A DNA stretch of 64,000 nt. Origin: Achromobacter piechaudii NBRC 102461 (GTDB lineage Bacteria; Pseudomonadota; Gammaproteobacteria; Burkholderiales; Burkholderiaceae_B). This document shows, in pieces, positions 1 to 9,191 of this stretch. The translations under genes and the position numbers were made by a program. The stretch spans positions 496,001-560,000 of the forward strand of contig NZ_BCTK01000005.1 in NCBI RefSeq assembly GCF_001571245.1, read 5' to 3'. Every line of letters begins with the position of its first letter. Position 1 is the first letter of the stretch. Below the pieces are notes generated by a model. It did no database searches, was not told where the DNA came from, and saw nothing but the letters and a program-made list of their open reading frames with translations.

Positions 1-90
1 CGTGACGCGGATGATGACGAACACGATGGTCGCGACGATAAACATCACGGCCACCAGCCCGACCAGCCGGTTCAAAAGATAACGCAACAC
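1..90 (-). CDS. ABC transporter permease, N-terminal fragment (DppB-like)
   Basis: Only the first 30 codons are inside the window; the gene runs off the left edge. It starts at a GTG at 90 (reading M-L-R-Y-L-L-N-R-L) and continues into a long hydrophobic stretch, the usual first membrane segment of DppB/OppB-type permeases. The peptide-type binding protein gene lies 104 bp upstream on the same strand, which is the normal order for a dpp/opp-type importer. Assignment depends on this context and the short N-terminus. Confidence 0.6.
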   Translation of the reverse strand, partial: MLRYLLNRLVGLVAVMFIVATIVFVIIRVT

Positions 91-194
91 GATAGAGTCC
101 TAGAAAAGCGGCAATCAGTGCACGCGGGACGAACAAGGGGTTACGCGCGGCGGGCGGGGCGGATCACGCCACCGCCTTGCCGCGCGTCACGGTC

Positions 195-1754
195 CTACTT
201 GGCGCTCTTCCAGGCGTTCCAGAAGTACGGCCACGGTGCGGGCTGCGTGCCTTGCAGCGACGGCGAACGCGCGGCCTGGGCGTTGAAATCGCCGACCTTC
301 ACGAACGGGATTTCGTCATACACGGCCTGCTGCACGTCGGCCCAGCGCTTGATGCGTTCTTCCTGCGTGCGCGCCTGGTTGAAGGCGTCCATGACCTGCG
401 CGCGGCGCGGGGTATCCCACCAGCCCGGCGCGTCCTTGGACGGGAAATCGATCAGCGCGGGTTCGGGCAGGAAGACGCTGTGGGTGATGAAGATGTCCCA
501 CACGGCCGGGTCCTGGCGGCGCTGCGTCAGCGTGGCCCAGTCCACCACCTGCATGTCCACCGTGAAGCCGGCGGCTTTCAGGTATTCAGCCGCCACCAGC
601 GCCATCTTGTAATGGAACTCGTACTGCTGGCTGGTCAGGATGCGGATCTTCTTGTCGGCCACGTTGGCGCCGTCCAGCAGCTTCTTGGCTGCGGCGGCGT
701 CGCCCTTGTTGTAGACCTTGCCGCCCAGCGACGTGGCCCACGGGTAGCCTTCGGGGTACAGGTCGCCGTTCAGCTTGTAGAAGTCCTTGTTGCCGAACGC
801 GGCGAACAGCATGTCTTCTTCATTCAGCGCCAACTGCACGGCCTGGCGCACGGCCAGGTTCGACATGATGCCCTGCTTGGTGTTGAGCACCAGACGCGGC
901 CAGCCGAAAGGCTTGAGCATCACGGGATCGGAACGGCCACCCTTGAGCTTGGCCAGCGCTTCGACGGGCAGCGAGTCGACGTAGTCGAACTGGCCGGCCG
1001 CGGCGGCTTCCGAGCGGGTGTTGGCGTTGCTGACCGGCACGAAGCGGATTTCGTCCAGGTATTGCTTGCGCGCGCCGCCGTAACCGTCGGGCTCGCCTTC
1101 GCGCTGCTTGTAGCCGTCGAAACGCACCAGCTGGATGTATTGGTCGGGCACGCGCGCCTTCAGTTGGTACGGGCCGGTGCCGACAATTTCGGTCAGCACG
1201 GGCGCGATCTTGCCCTTGGGCATGATGACGGCCGCGGCGTTGTTCATGGCCAGCAGCGCGGTCAGCGGCGCATACGGCTGCTTGAGCGTGATGCGGATGG
1301 TGTGGGCGTCGGGCGCCTCGATGCTGCTGATGACCTTGGCTGCGCCCTTGCCGCGCGTGGCGGTTTCGGTCCAGCGCTTCAAGGAGGCCAGCACGTCGGA
1401 CGAATCCATCGTCGAGCCGTCATGGAACGTGATGCCCTGGCGCAGCGGGATCGTGTAGACCAGGCCGTCCGGGGTGACCTCGGGCATCTTCTCGGCCAGC
1501 AGCGGGGTCAGGTTCCACTTGGCGTCGAAGGTGTAGAGCGTTTCGAAGAAATGCTGCGTCAGGATGCCGACCAGGTCGGCCGTGCTGGTCATCGGATCCA
1601 GCGTGGGCGGTTCACCGATGGTGGCGACGGAGATCGTCCCCCCCTTGACCGGCGTGGCACTCAAGGCGGGGGAGGTCAATGCGGTCAAGCCAATTGCGCC
1701 GGCCGCGAGCAGGCTGGTCAGCCCACTGCCTCGCCGGGAGGGTCGGAAGTTCAT
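195..1754 (-). CDS. ABC transporter substrate-binding protein, family 5 (peptide/nickel type)
   Basis: Periplasmic receptor of a dipeptide/oligopeptide-type importer, 519 aa, the usual family length. A signal peptide occupies about residues 1-33, ending near PALSA. The mature N-terminus (GGTISVATIGEPPTLDPM) is the typical SBP_bac_5 opening, followed by the family's ADLVGILTQHFFETLYTFD segment. An AGAG-rich ribosome site precedes the ATG at 1754. It is followed by the permease start at 90, so it is probably the first gene of an importer operon. The substrate cannot be read from sequence; peptides, opines or glutathione are all possible in this family. Confidence 0.88.
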   Translation of the reverse strand: MNFRPSRRGSGLTSLLAAGAIGLTALTSPALSATPVKGGTISVATIGEPPTLDPMTSTADLVGILTQHFFETLYTFDAKWNLTPLLAEKMPEVTPDGLVYTIPLRQGITFHDGSTMDSSDVLASLKRWTETATRGKGAAKVISSIEAPDAHTIRITLKQPYAPLTALLAMNNAAAVIMPKGKIAPVLTEIVGTGPYQLKARVPDQYIQLVRFDGYKQREGEPDGYGGARKQYLDEIRFVPVSNANTRSEAAAAGQFDYVDSLPVEALAKLKGGRSDPVMLKPFGWPRLVLNTKQGIMSNLAVRQAVQLALNEEDMLFAAFGNKDFYKLNGDLYPEGYPWATSLGGKVYNKGDAAAAKKLLDGANVADKKIRILTSQQYEFHYKMALVAAEYLKAAGFTVDMQVVDWATLTQRRQDPAVWDIFITHSVFLPEPALIDFPSKDAPGWWDTPRRAQVMDAFNQARTQEERIKRWADVQQAVYDEIPFVKVGDFNAQAARSPSLQGTQPAPWPYFWNAWKSAK

Positions 1755-1875
1755 GATTCTCTCTCCAGAGGGTCAAAAACAAACAGGTTGTCGCGTGTGA
1801 TCGGATAAGCGCCGGGGTCCCGGTTCTTGCTGCAACCCCCTTGGGCCGGCGCGTTGCGGCGGGCCAGGGGGGCGT

Positions 1876-3144
1876 TCAGAAGAAGGTTTCGGCGACGTCG
1901 GTGACGCGGTATTGCTCGTCTACGAGCAATACCTGGCGCCACTTGTCGAACGTCAGGCAGGGGTGGGAAATGTCGAAGGCGATCATGTCGCCGACCTGGA
2001 TGTCGTCGCCCTCAGCGATCTGCATGAAGGCGTGCTGGTCCATCATGGCTGTCAGCGTCCAGGCCCGGGGCGCGGCGCCCGGCGCGTCCTGACCGGGGCG
2101 GAAATGCAGCGCGGGCGTGGGCAGGCCGGCATCGAAGGCGGCGTCGCGCTTGCCCAGCGCGATGATGGCGCGGCCCGGTTCGGGCAGCGATTGCACGTAG
2201 GCCCAGACCTGCAGGGCGGGCAAGAGGCCCGGCTCCATGGTCTTGGCGACGGGGTTGTGGGCATTGATGCGTTCGGCGGCCGAGCGGTAGACGCCGACGT
2301 CATGGGACAGATAGCAGCCAGGACGCAGGATCACTTCCAGCGGCGTGCCGATATCCAGCTGCGAAAACTCTTCCGCCACTACATCGAACCAGGCCGAGCC
2401 CGCGCCGGAAATGATGGCCGGGCCGTTCTTGCGCAGGCGGCCGGCCGTGGCCAGGCCACGCAGCGTGTCGGTGGCGCGGCGCAGGAAGGCGCGGATCGCG
2501 CTTTCCTCCTGGAGCACGCCTTCATACACTTCGATGCCGGCCAGCGCCAGCCCGGGCCAGCGGGCGATTTCGTCGGCCACCGCCTGGAGTTGCGCGTCGT
2601 CGCGCACGCCGGTGCGTCCGCCCAAGGGGCCCAGTTCGATCAGCACCGGCAGGACCAAACCCTGTTCGCCGAAGAACTTGCCCAGCTGGGCGGCGTTGGC
2701 GGGGGAATCGACGATGCAGAAGTAGGTAAAGGCCGGGTCTTGCAACAGGCGCGCAATGATGGCCATGTTGGCGCGTCCGACCAATTGGTTGGCCATCAGC
2801 ACGCGGCGGATGCCGTGTTGATAAGCCGCCAGCACCTGCGGCGCGGTGGCCAGCGTGATGCCCCAGGCGCCGTTATCGATCTGGCGCTTGAAAAGGGCGG
2901 GGCTCATCGTGGTTTTGCCATGCGGCGCCAGCTTGACGTGGTACGCCTCCATGAACTGCTGCATCCATTGCAGGTTGTGGCGCACGCGGGCCTCGTACAG
3001 CACGGCGACGGGCAGGCTGACGTCTTCGTTCAGCAGGTTCCAGTTCAGGGCGGCCACACCGGCCGTCGTACAGGACTCGGGGAACGCGCCCAGGCCTTTG
3101 CCATTCACGTCCAGCAGGGCGGCGGGGGAAGAGGAATTTGTCAT
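1876..3144 (-). CDS. D-serine deaminase-like PLP enzyme (DSD1/alanine racemase-N fold)
   Basis: A 422-aa fold-type III PLP enzyme of the D-threonine aldolase / metal-dependent D-serine dehydratase group, often annotated amino acid deaminase in Bordetella and relatives. The PLP lysine is probably K77 in the motif LAPHGKTTM. Near the C-terminus, H394-P-C396 matches the His-x-Cys zinc pair of eukaryotic-type D-serine dehydratases. The gene is 121 bp upstream of the peptide-type binding protein and on the same strand, so a link to amino acid or peptide catabolism is plausible but inferred. The substrate (D-amino acid or 3-hydroxy amino acid) is not determined. Confidence 0.82.
   Translation of the reverse strand: MTNSSSPAALLDVNGKGLGAFPESCTTAGVAALNWNLLNEDVSLPVAVLYEARVRHNLQWMQQFMEAYHVKLAPHGKTTMSPALFKRQIDNGAWGITLATAPQVLAAYQHGIRRVLMANQLVGRANMAIIARLLQDPAFTYFCIVDSPANAAQLGKFFGEQGLVLPVLIELGPLGGRTGVRDDAQLQAVADEIARWPGLALAGIEVYEGVLQEESAIRAFLRRATDTLRGLATAGRLRKNGPAIISGAGSAWFDVVAEEFSQLDIGTPLEVILRPGCYLSHDVGVYRSAAERINAHNPVAKTMEPGLLPALQVWAYVQSLPEPGRAIIALGKRDAAFDAGLPTPALHFRPGQDAPGAAPRAWTLTAMMDQHAFMQIAEGDDIQVGDMIAFDISHPCLTFDKWRQVLLVDEQYRVTDVAETFF
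1908..1933. repeat. Perfect 12-bp-arm palindrome inside the deaminase C-terminal codons
   Basis: GGTATTGCTCGT, two central bases, then its exact reverse complement ACGAGCAATACC. It lies within coding sequence (residues VLLVDEQY) shortly before the stop codon at 1876. It could form a strong hairpin in mRNA or bind a dimeric protein; no T-tract follows. Confidence 0.6.
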
Positions 3145-3312
3145 GGCGGAGCGGCTCGTTCTGGAAAATATTTACGTCAAAGTGCTTTTTTTTCATTATC
3201 GTGAAAGAAATTTACATAAGCAGCTAGGGCTTACCCGAACGCTGCGGCCTGGCCAAGTTGGCGCGACAATAGGAAATCCGCGTGAAAACCGCGCTCCACG
3301 AAGGAAAAAGCC

Positions 3313-4104
3313 ATGTTGAAAGTTGCCTTGGGCCAGTTCGCCGTCAGCCGTGTCTGGGAAGAGAACGCGCAGGTCTGCATCGACCTGATGGAGCGCGCCC
3401 GTGCCGGTGGCGCAGGCTTGCTGGTCTTGCCCGAAGGCATCCTGGCGCGCGACATCACCGATCCTCAGATCGTGCTGAAAGCCGCGCAACCGCTGGACGG
3501 CCCTTTCATGACCCGTTTGCTGGAGGCCAGCCGGGGTTCGTCGCTGGCCACCATGATGTGCGTGCACGTCCCGACGGGCGAAGGGCGGGTCTGGAACACG
3601 CTGGTCACCGTGCAGGACGGTCGCATCGTTACCCAGTACCGCAAGCTGCACCTGTACGACGCCTTCACCATGAAAGAGTCGACCAACGTCACGCCGGGCG
3701 CGGAGATTCCCCCGCTGTTGGACATCGGCGGCCTGCGGGTCGGGCTGATGACCTGCTACGACGTGCGCTTCCCCGAACTGGCGCGCCGCCTGGCGCTGGA
3801 CGGGGCTGACCTGCTGGTGCTGCCCGCCGCCTGGGTGCGGGGCCCGCTCAAGGAAATGCACTGGGAAGTGCTGGTCACGGCCCGGGCGCTGGAGAACACC
3901 TGCTACGTGGCGGCTACCGGCGAATGCGGCGAACGCAATATCGGATGCAGCATGGTGGTGGACCCGCTGGGGGTGGTGACGGCGCGGGCGGGCGAGGCCC
4001 CGGCGCTGGTATTTGCCGATATCGACCCTGAGCGCCTGGCGCACGCGCGCAAGGTGCTGCCCGTGCTGGCCAACCGCCGTTTCGCGCCGCCTGAACTGGC
4101 CTGA
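3313..4104 (+). CDS. Deaminated glutathione amidase (Nit1/YbeM)
   Basis: A carbon-nitrogen hydrolase of 263 aa that resembles E. coli YbeM along its whole length, including HLYDAFTMKES, GLMTCYDVRFPEL and the C-terminal PVLANRRFAPPEL. The nitrilase triad is visible as E41 (VLPEGI), K111 (YRKLHLYD) and C148 (MTCYD). The family clears deaminated glutathione, a side product of transaminases, giving alpha-ketoglutarate and Cys-Gly. An AAGGAA ribosome site precedes the ATG. It reads toward rarA with a 90-bp gap. Confidence 0.85.
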   Translation: MLKVALGQFAVSRVWEENAQVCIDLMERARAGGAGLLVLPEGILARDITDPQIVLKAAQPLDGPFMTRLLEASRGSSLATMMCVHVPTGEGRVWNTLVTVQDGRIVTQYRKLHLYDAFTMKESTNVTPGAEIPPLLDIGGLRVGLMTCYDVRFPELARRLALDGADLLVLPAAWVRGPLKEMHWEVLVTARALENTCYVAATGECGERNIGCSMVVDPLGVVTARAGEAPALVFADIDPERLAHARKVLPVLANRRFAPPELA

Positions 4105-4194
4105 GCGCCGCCCGGCCGCGTGGCCGGAAAGGGCGCGGCGGGCATGGTGTAATGCTGACTTGATCTTCTTGCCGCCTTCCCCCATCTGCTGCCA

Positions 4195-5535
4195 ATGAGC
4201 AACGATCTCTTCGCGGCCGATCCTGCGCATCGGCCCTATGTGCCCCTGGCCGAGCGCCTGCGCCCGCGCTCCTTGTCCGACGTGGTCGGGCAGTCGCACC
4301 TGCTGGGTCCCGACAAGCCGCTGCGCGTGGCGTTTGAATCCGGCCGTCCGCACTCCATGATTTTCTGGGGGCCGCCGGGTGTCGGAAAGACCACGCTGGC
4401 GCGCCTGATGGCCGACGGTTTCGATGCGCAATTCATCGCCATCTCGGCGGTGCTGGGCGGCGTCAAGGACATCCGCGAGGCGGTCACGGTGGCGCAAGTG
4501 GCGCAAGGCCAGGGCCGGCGCACGATTCTGTTCGTGGACGAGGTGCATCGCTTCAACAAGGCCCAGCAGGACGCGTTTCTGCCGTATGTGGAAAGCGGGC
4601 TGTTCACCTTCATCGGGGCTACTACCGAAAACCCCTCGTTCGAGGTCAATTCGGCGCTGTTGTCGCGCGCACGGGTGTACGTGCTGCAATCGCTTTCCAC
4701 CGAGGAATTGCAGCAGTTGGTGGACCGCGCGGTGCATGCCCTGAACGAAGGCATGGACGAGGGCGAGGCGATACGCATTGAACCCGATGCGCGCGAACAG
4801 CTGGCGGCCTGGGCCGACGGCGACGCGCGGCGCTTGATCAGCGCGGTGGAAGTGGTGGCGGAATCGGCGCAGTCGGCCGGTCGCGACACGGTGGACGCCG
4901 CGTGGCTGGAAATATCCCTGTCGCAGAACCTGCGCCGTTTCGACAAGGGCGGCGATGCGTTCTACGACCAGATCAGCGCCTTGCACAAGTCGGTGCGGGG
5001 CTCCAACCCCGACGCCGCGCTGTATTGGTTCTGCCGCATGATCGATGGCGGCGCCGATCCCAAATACCTGTCGCGCCGGCTGGTGCGCATGGCCGTCGAA
5101 GACATCGGCCTGGCCGACCCGCGTGCGACGGATCTGGCGGTCAATGGCGCCGACATCTACGAGCGCCTGGGTTCGCCCGAAGGCGAGCTTGCGCTGGCGC
5201 AGGCGGTGGTCTACATGGCGTGCGCCGCCAAGTCCAACGCGGTGTACAACGCCTACAACCAGGCACGCCAGTTCGCGGCGGAACACGGCAGCGCGCCAGT
5301 GCCCATCCACCTGCGCAACGCGCCCACCAAACTGATGAAGCAGCTGGGCCACGGCAAGGCCTATCGCTACGCGCACGACGAGCCGCACGGCTATGCCGCC
5401 GGCGAACAATATTTCCCCGATGGACTCAAGCCTTCCTTCTACCGGCCGACCGATCGCGGCCTGGAGGCTAAAATCCAGCAAAAGTTGGCATTCCTGCGCG
5501 AGCTGGACGCACAGGAACGCGCCAAGAACCGGTAA
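4195..5535 (+). CDS. rarA: Replication-associated recombination protein A (AAA+ clamp-loader-like ATPase)
   Basis: A 446-aa RarA/MgsA/Mgs1-family ATPase that acts at stalled replication forks with SSB. The Walker A motif GPPGVGKT is at residues 59-66 and the Walker B motif FVDEVHRF around 113-120. The sensor region IGATTENPSFEVN and the C-terminal MgsA tetramerisation region (YFPDGLKPSFYRPTDRGLE) are present, and the length is normal. serS begins 45 bp downstream on the same strand, an order common in proteobacteria. Confidence 0.95.
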   Translation: MSNDLFAADPAHRPYVPLAERLRPRSLSDVVGQSHLLGPDKPLRVAFESGRPHSMIFWGPPGVGKTTLARLMADGFDAQFIAISAVLGGVKDIREAVTVAQVAQGQGRRTILFVDEVHRFNKAQQDAFLPYVESGLFTFIGATTENPSFEVNSALLSRARVYVLQSLSTEELQQLVDRAVHALNEGMDEGEAIRIEPDAREQLAAWADGDARRLISAVEVVAESAQSAGRDTVDAAWLEISLSQNLRRFDKGGDAFYDQISALHKSVRGSNPDAALYWFCRMIDGGADPKYLSRRLVRMAVEDIGLADPRATDLAVNGADIYERLGSPEGELALAQAVVYMACAAKSNAVYNAYNQARQFAAEHGSAPVPIHLRNAPTKLMKQLGHGKAYRYAHDEPHGYAAGEQYFPDGLKPSFYRPTDRGLEAKIQQKLAFLRELDAQERAKNR

Positions 5536-6927
<1,392 letters not shown>

Positions 6928-6964
6928 CGTCCAGCGCGTCTATCGGCCATATGGCGGATAAGAA

Positions 6965-6993
6965 AACGGAGCCTCGCGGCTCCGTTTTTTTTT
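6965..6993 (+). terminator. Intrinsic terminator of serS
   Basis: AACGGAGCC, a TCGC loop and GGCTCCGTT form a perfect 9-bp stem followed by a long T run. It sits 38 bp after the serS stop. Confidence 0.92.
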
Positions 6994-7157
6994 ATCATAG
7001 CGACATATTGCTGTCTTTTTTGCTCATTATGCTCACGGTGTGAGTGCATGAATTTGATGTGAGCAATTGTGTATTTTCAATAAAAGGGCCGGATAGTTGC
7101 GGCACAATACACCCGCGTTCTTCACGCTTCATTCACTTATATAACAAGGAGTTGTCC

Positions 7158-7406
7158 ATGACTTCAAGAATGATTGGAGATTTTCGTGTGAGATGCTCTG
7201 TCGCTCGCGAAGACGAACAGGGCTACCGCGTGCAGATATGGACCCGCCGGGTTGGCGGTACCGCACCGGAAAAATGCTGGACGGTACCCGGACAGGCGCC
7301 GTTCTCTGACCTGCACGAAGCTGAATTGGAAAGCCGTCAGTTGTTCCAAGACATCAATGGTGTGCGTTTTAATGGTGAACCGGAGTTTGCCCATGCGTCC
7401 GCATAA
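7158..7406 (+). CDS. Small hypothetical protein, 82 aa
   Basis: The ATG at 7158 is preceded by an AAGGAG ribosome site at 7147-7152. The product is soluble, has no signal peptide or membrane segment, and is rich in Arg and Trp (QIWTRRVGGTAPEKCW). No family was recognised. A longer in-frame start at 7044 is rejected because the ribosome site sits before 7158 and the extra residues look non-coding. It overlaps the start of the next small frame by 14 bp. Confidence 0.65.
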   Translation: MTSRMIGDFRVRCSVAREDEQGYRVQIWTRRVGGTAPEKCWTVPGQAPFSDLHEAELESRQLFQDINGVRFNGEPEFAHASA

Positions 7407-7548
7407 TGGTTGGTGGCGGGCGTCTAGCGCACCCCGCCGATGGATTGATCTTGTTCAGGAAACGCCGCGTTGGGCAGATGGCAAGCCCGCGCCGGTTTCC
7501 CAAAAATCCGCTGCGGCGGAAAAACCGCTACAGGCCCCCGCGGTCTGA
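7393..7548 (+). CDS. Possible small protein, 51 aa, overlapping the previous gene
   Basis: The ATG at 7393 lies inside the last codons of the 82-aa gene, with GGAG 7 bp before it, suggesting translational coupling. The product begins MRPHNGWWRASS and is basic with a Pro/Ala-rich tail (KPAPVSQKSAAAEKPLQAPA). A terminator follows 41 bp later. No homolog was recognised; it could be a chance frame. Confidence 0.4.
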   Translation: MRPHNGWWRASSAPRRWIDLVQETPRWADGKPAPVSQKSAAAEKPLQAPAV

Positions 7549-7589
7549 TAGTCATCCAACGGGGCACCGGACATTGTCCCGACGGAAAA

Positions 7590-7613
7590 AAGGCCACTCT
7601 TTCGAGTGGCCTT
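7590..7613. terminator. Bidirectional intrinsic terminator
   Basis: AAGGCCACTC, a TTTC loop and GAGTGGCCTT form a 10-bp stem with an A run on the left and a T-rich right flank. It lies between the plus-strand small genes and the minus-strand exported protein, so it may serve both. Confidence 0.8.
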
Positions 7614-7635
7614 CGTATTTATGCTTCGGGTTTGA

Positions 7636-7974
7636 TTAACGGCGCCAGTCGCCGTGGCCATGTCCGGGTCCGCCGCGATAATAGCCAGGGCCCGGGCCGT
7701 AATAACGCGGGGGAGGACCACCGCGCCAGTGCGGGCCGCCACGGTAATAAACCGGAGCGGGATAAACCACCGGAGGCGCCACGTAGACCGGAGCCGGGCG
7801 GTAATAAACCGGGGGCGGCGGTGCGACGTACACGGGAGCCGGGGCGACGTAGACCGGCGCGGGGTACACCACGCCGGGCACGCCGATGGAAATACCCACA
7901 TCCACCCGGGCAAAGGCCACGCTGGAGATCAGCAGACCCGCGGCACCAGCACTAGCAATAAGCCACTTTTTCAT
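7636..7974 (-). CDS. Exported proline/tyrosine-rich repeat protein
   Basis: 112 aa. The start is set at the ATG at 7974 (MKKWLIASAGAAGLL), which gives a classic signal peptide ending near AFA at residue 23. The mature part is a low-complexity chain built from repeats of the type PAPVYVAPP and VYYRPAP, then a Gly/Arg/His-rich tail (YYGPGPGYYRGGPGHGHGDW). Similar short Pro/Tyr-rich secreted proteins are common in Burkholderiales and are usually of unknown function. Envelope location is inferred from the signal peptide alone. Confidence 0.75.
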   Translation of the reverse strand: MKKWLIASAGAAGLLISSVAFARVDVGISIGVPGVVYPAPVYVAPAPVYVAPPPPVYYRPAPVYVAPPVVYPAPVYYRGGPHWRGGPPPRYYGPGPGYYRGGPGHGHGDWRR

Positions 7975-8246
7975 GTTGCACCTGCCTGCTGCACGACACA
8001 GCAAAGTTATTCGACGCCCCTATTTTCGGACTTTTCGGCTCCGGATTCGTAAGTGCGCGAGCCGCAATAGCGACAATCCGCAACCGACGCGGGGGCGGCG
8101 GCAGGATCGGTGTTGCAGTGCAGGACTAGTGCGTCTGCTCTGGTAGCCACAGATCTGAAATCGATTGAAATGAAGTGGAATGCGATGAAGTCAGTCGCCC
8201 GCGTTACACCCCGTCACCATCAATCGGGGGCAGCGTGGCGCCCGGA

Positions 8247-8744
8247 CTACAAGGTTTGCGTGCGGCGGTATTCCACGACCCACACCCAGGGATTGGCGGC
8301 CCAGGCGTGCGAGCCGTAACGCTCGCACCACGTCAGCGCAAACGCTGTTTGAAGTGGCACGCTAGGCAGTAGCGCCGACGATTGATACAGCGCTTCGGTG
8401 CCTTCGGCGCGGGCGTCGGCTTCGGTCAGGTTTTGCAGGCGCTGAATGCGCACGCCTACCACCAGGGCGTGGGCGAATGGCACGCCGGCTTCATCGGTCA
8501 ATACGATGCTTTCGCCGGATTTTCCATAAGGGCATCTGACCCAGCTGGACGTCCTGCGCAATTCGGAAGGATTATCGCGATCCGGTCCCATTGCGACCCA
8601 TCGGCCAGCGTCGGCTGCGTCCGCATACCAAGCCGTCGTGAGTTTGGTGGGTTGCGGCTTCAGGATACGTCGGCTCTGCACTTTCGAGCCCGCCAATACG
8701 GCTTGCTTGAGCGGCTCGCTAAATTGAAGTGACTGCCTTTTCAT
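8247..8744 (-). CDS. Phage-type ASCH-domain protein
   Basis: 165 aa, starting at an ATG preceded by GGAGAA. The N-terminus (MKRQSLQFSEPLKQAVLAG, then QSRRILKPQP) and the closing segment W-AANPWVWVVEYRRT match the ASCH/morphogenetic proteins of temperate phages, whose usual pattern is a T-R-R-hydrophobic-hydrophobic-KPQP motif early and NPWVWVVEF at the end. ASCH domains are PUA-like folds thought to bind RNA or modified bases. The central WVRETW motif of typical members is replaced here by SIVLTDEAG. No phage genes surround it. Confidence 0.6.
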   Translation of the reverse strand: MKRQSLQFSEPLKQAVLAGSKVQSRRILKPQPTKLTTAWYADAADAGRWVAMGPDRDNPSELRRTSSWVRCPYGKSGESIVLTDEAGVPFAHALVVGVRIQRLQNLTEADARAEGTEALYQSSALLPSVPLQTAFALTWCERYGSHAWAANPWVWVVEYRRTQTL

Positions 8745-8929
8745 GCGCTCGCTGTTCTCCAATCGACCGACGTCTGCGGATCCCCTCTGCCGCAATATTG
8801 ACGCGTGACACCTGTACCAGCTAATCCAGATCAGGATGACGCAGTATGACGTGTCGTGTTCAGGCTGTCAGGCATGCTTTGTATTTCTGTTGTCTTTTTG
8901 TCTTGTGGCGTTGTTTGTATACTCGAGCA

Positions 8930-9127
8930 ATGACTACTGACCTGCATAATCTCAAGCCCGGGTACTACTGGTACACCATGGCCAATGACCCGCTGGCCGT
9001 TATCCACATCCATGATGACGGTGGCGCAACGCTCATGGGTTCGGACTATCGCATCGGCGCGGAAGGCGTGGCCGATATGATTCGCCAAGGCGAACGCTTC
9101 TTCTGGATAGAACCGCCGCTGGTCTGA
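8930..9127 (+). CDS. Small hypothetical protein, 65 aa
   Basis: ATG at 8930, giving MTTDLHNLKPGYYWY and ending FFWIEPPLV. It is acidic and soluble, without signal or membrane segments. The weak ribosome site (CGAGCA) makes the start uncertain; a frame open back to 8846 exists but its extra residues look non-coding. No family was recognised. It precedes the amidohydrolase by 64 bp. Confidence 0.55.
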   Translation: MTTDLHNLKPGYYWYTMANDPLAVIHIHDDGGATLMGSDYRIGAEGVADMIRQGERFFWIEPPLV

Positions 9128-9191
9128 ACCTTCAGGCTGATACGTGGCCGACCCGCCGGGTCGGCCGCTTTCGTTTGTCCCGGAAACCTCC

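Noticed and set aside
177..1808. Long plus-strand frame opposite the ABC binding protein
   Set aside because: The composition is Arg/Gly/His-rich and has no motif; the minus-strand protein has a signal peptide and family features.
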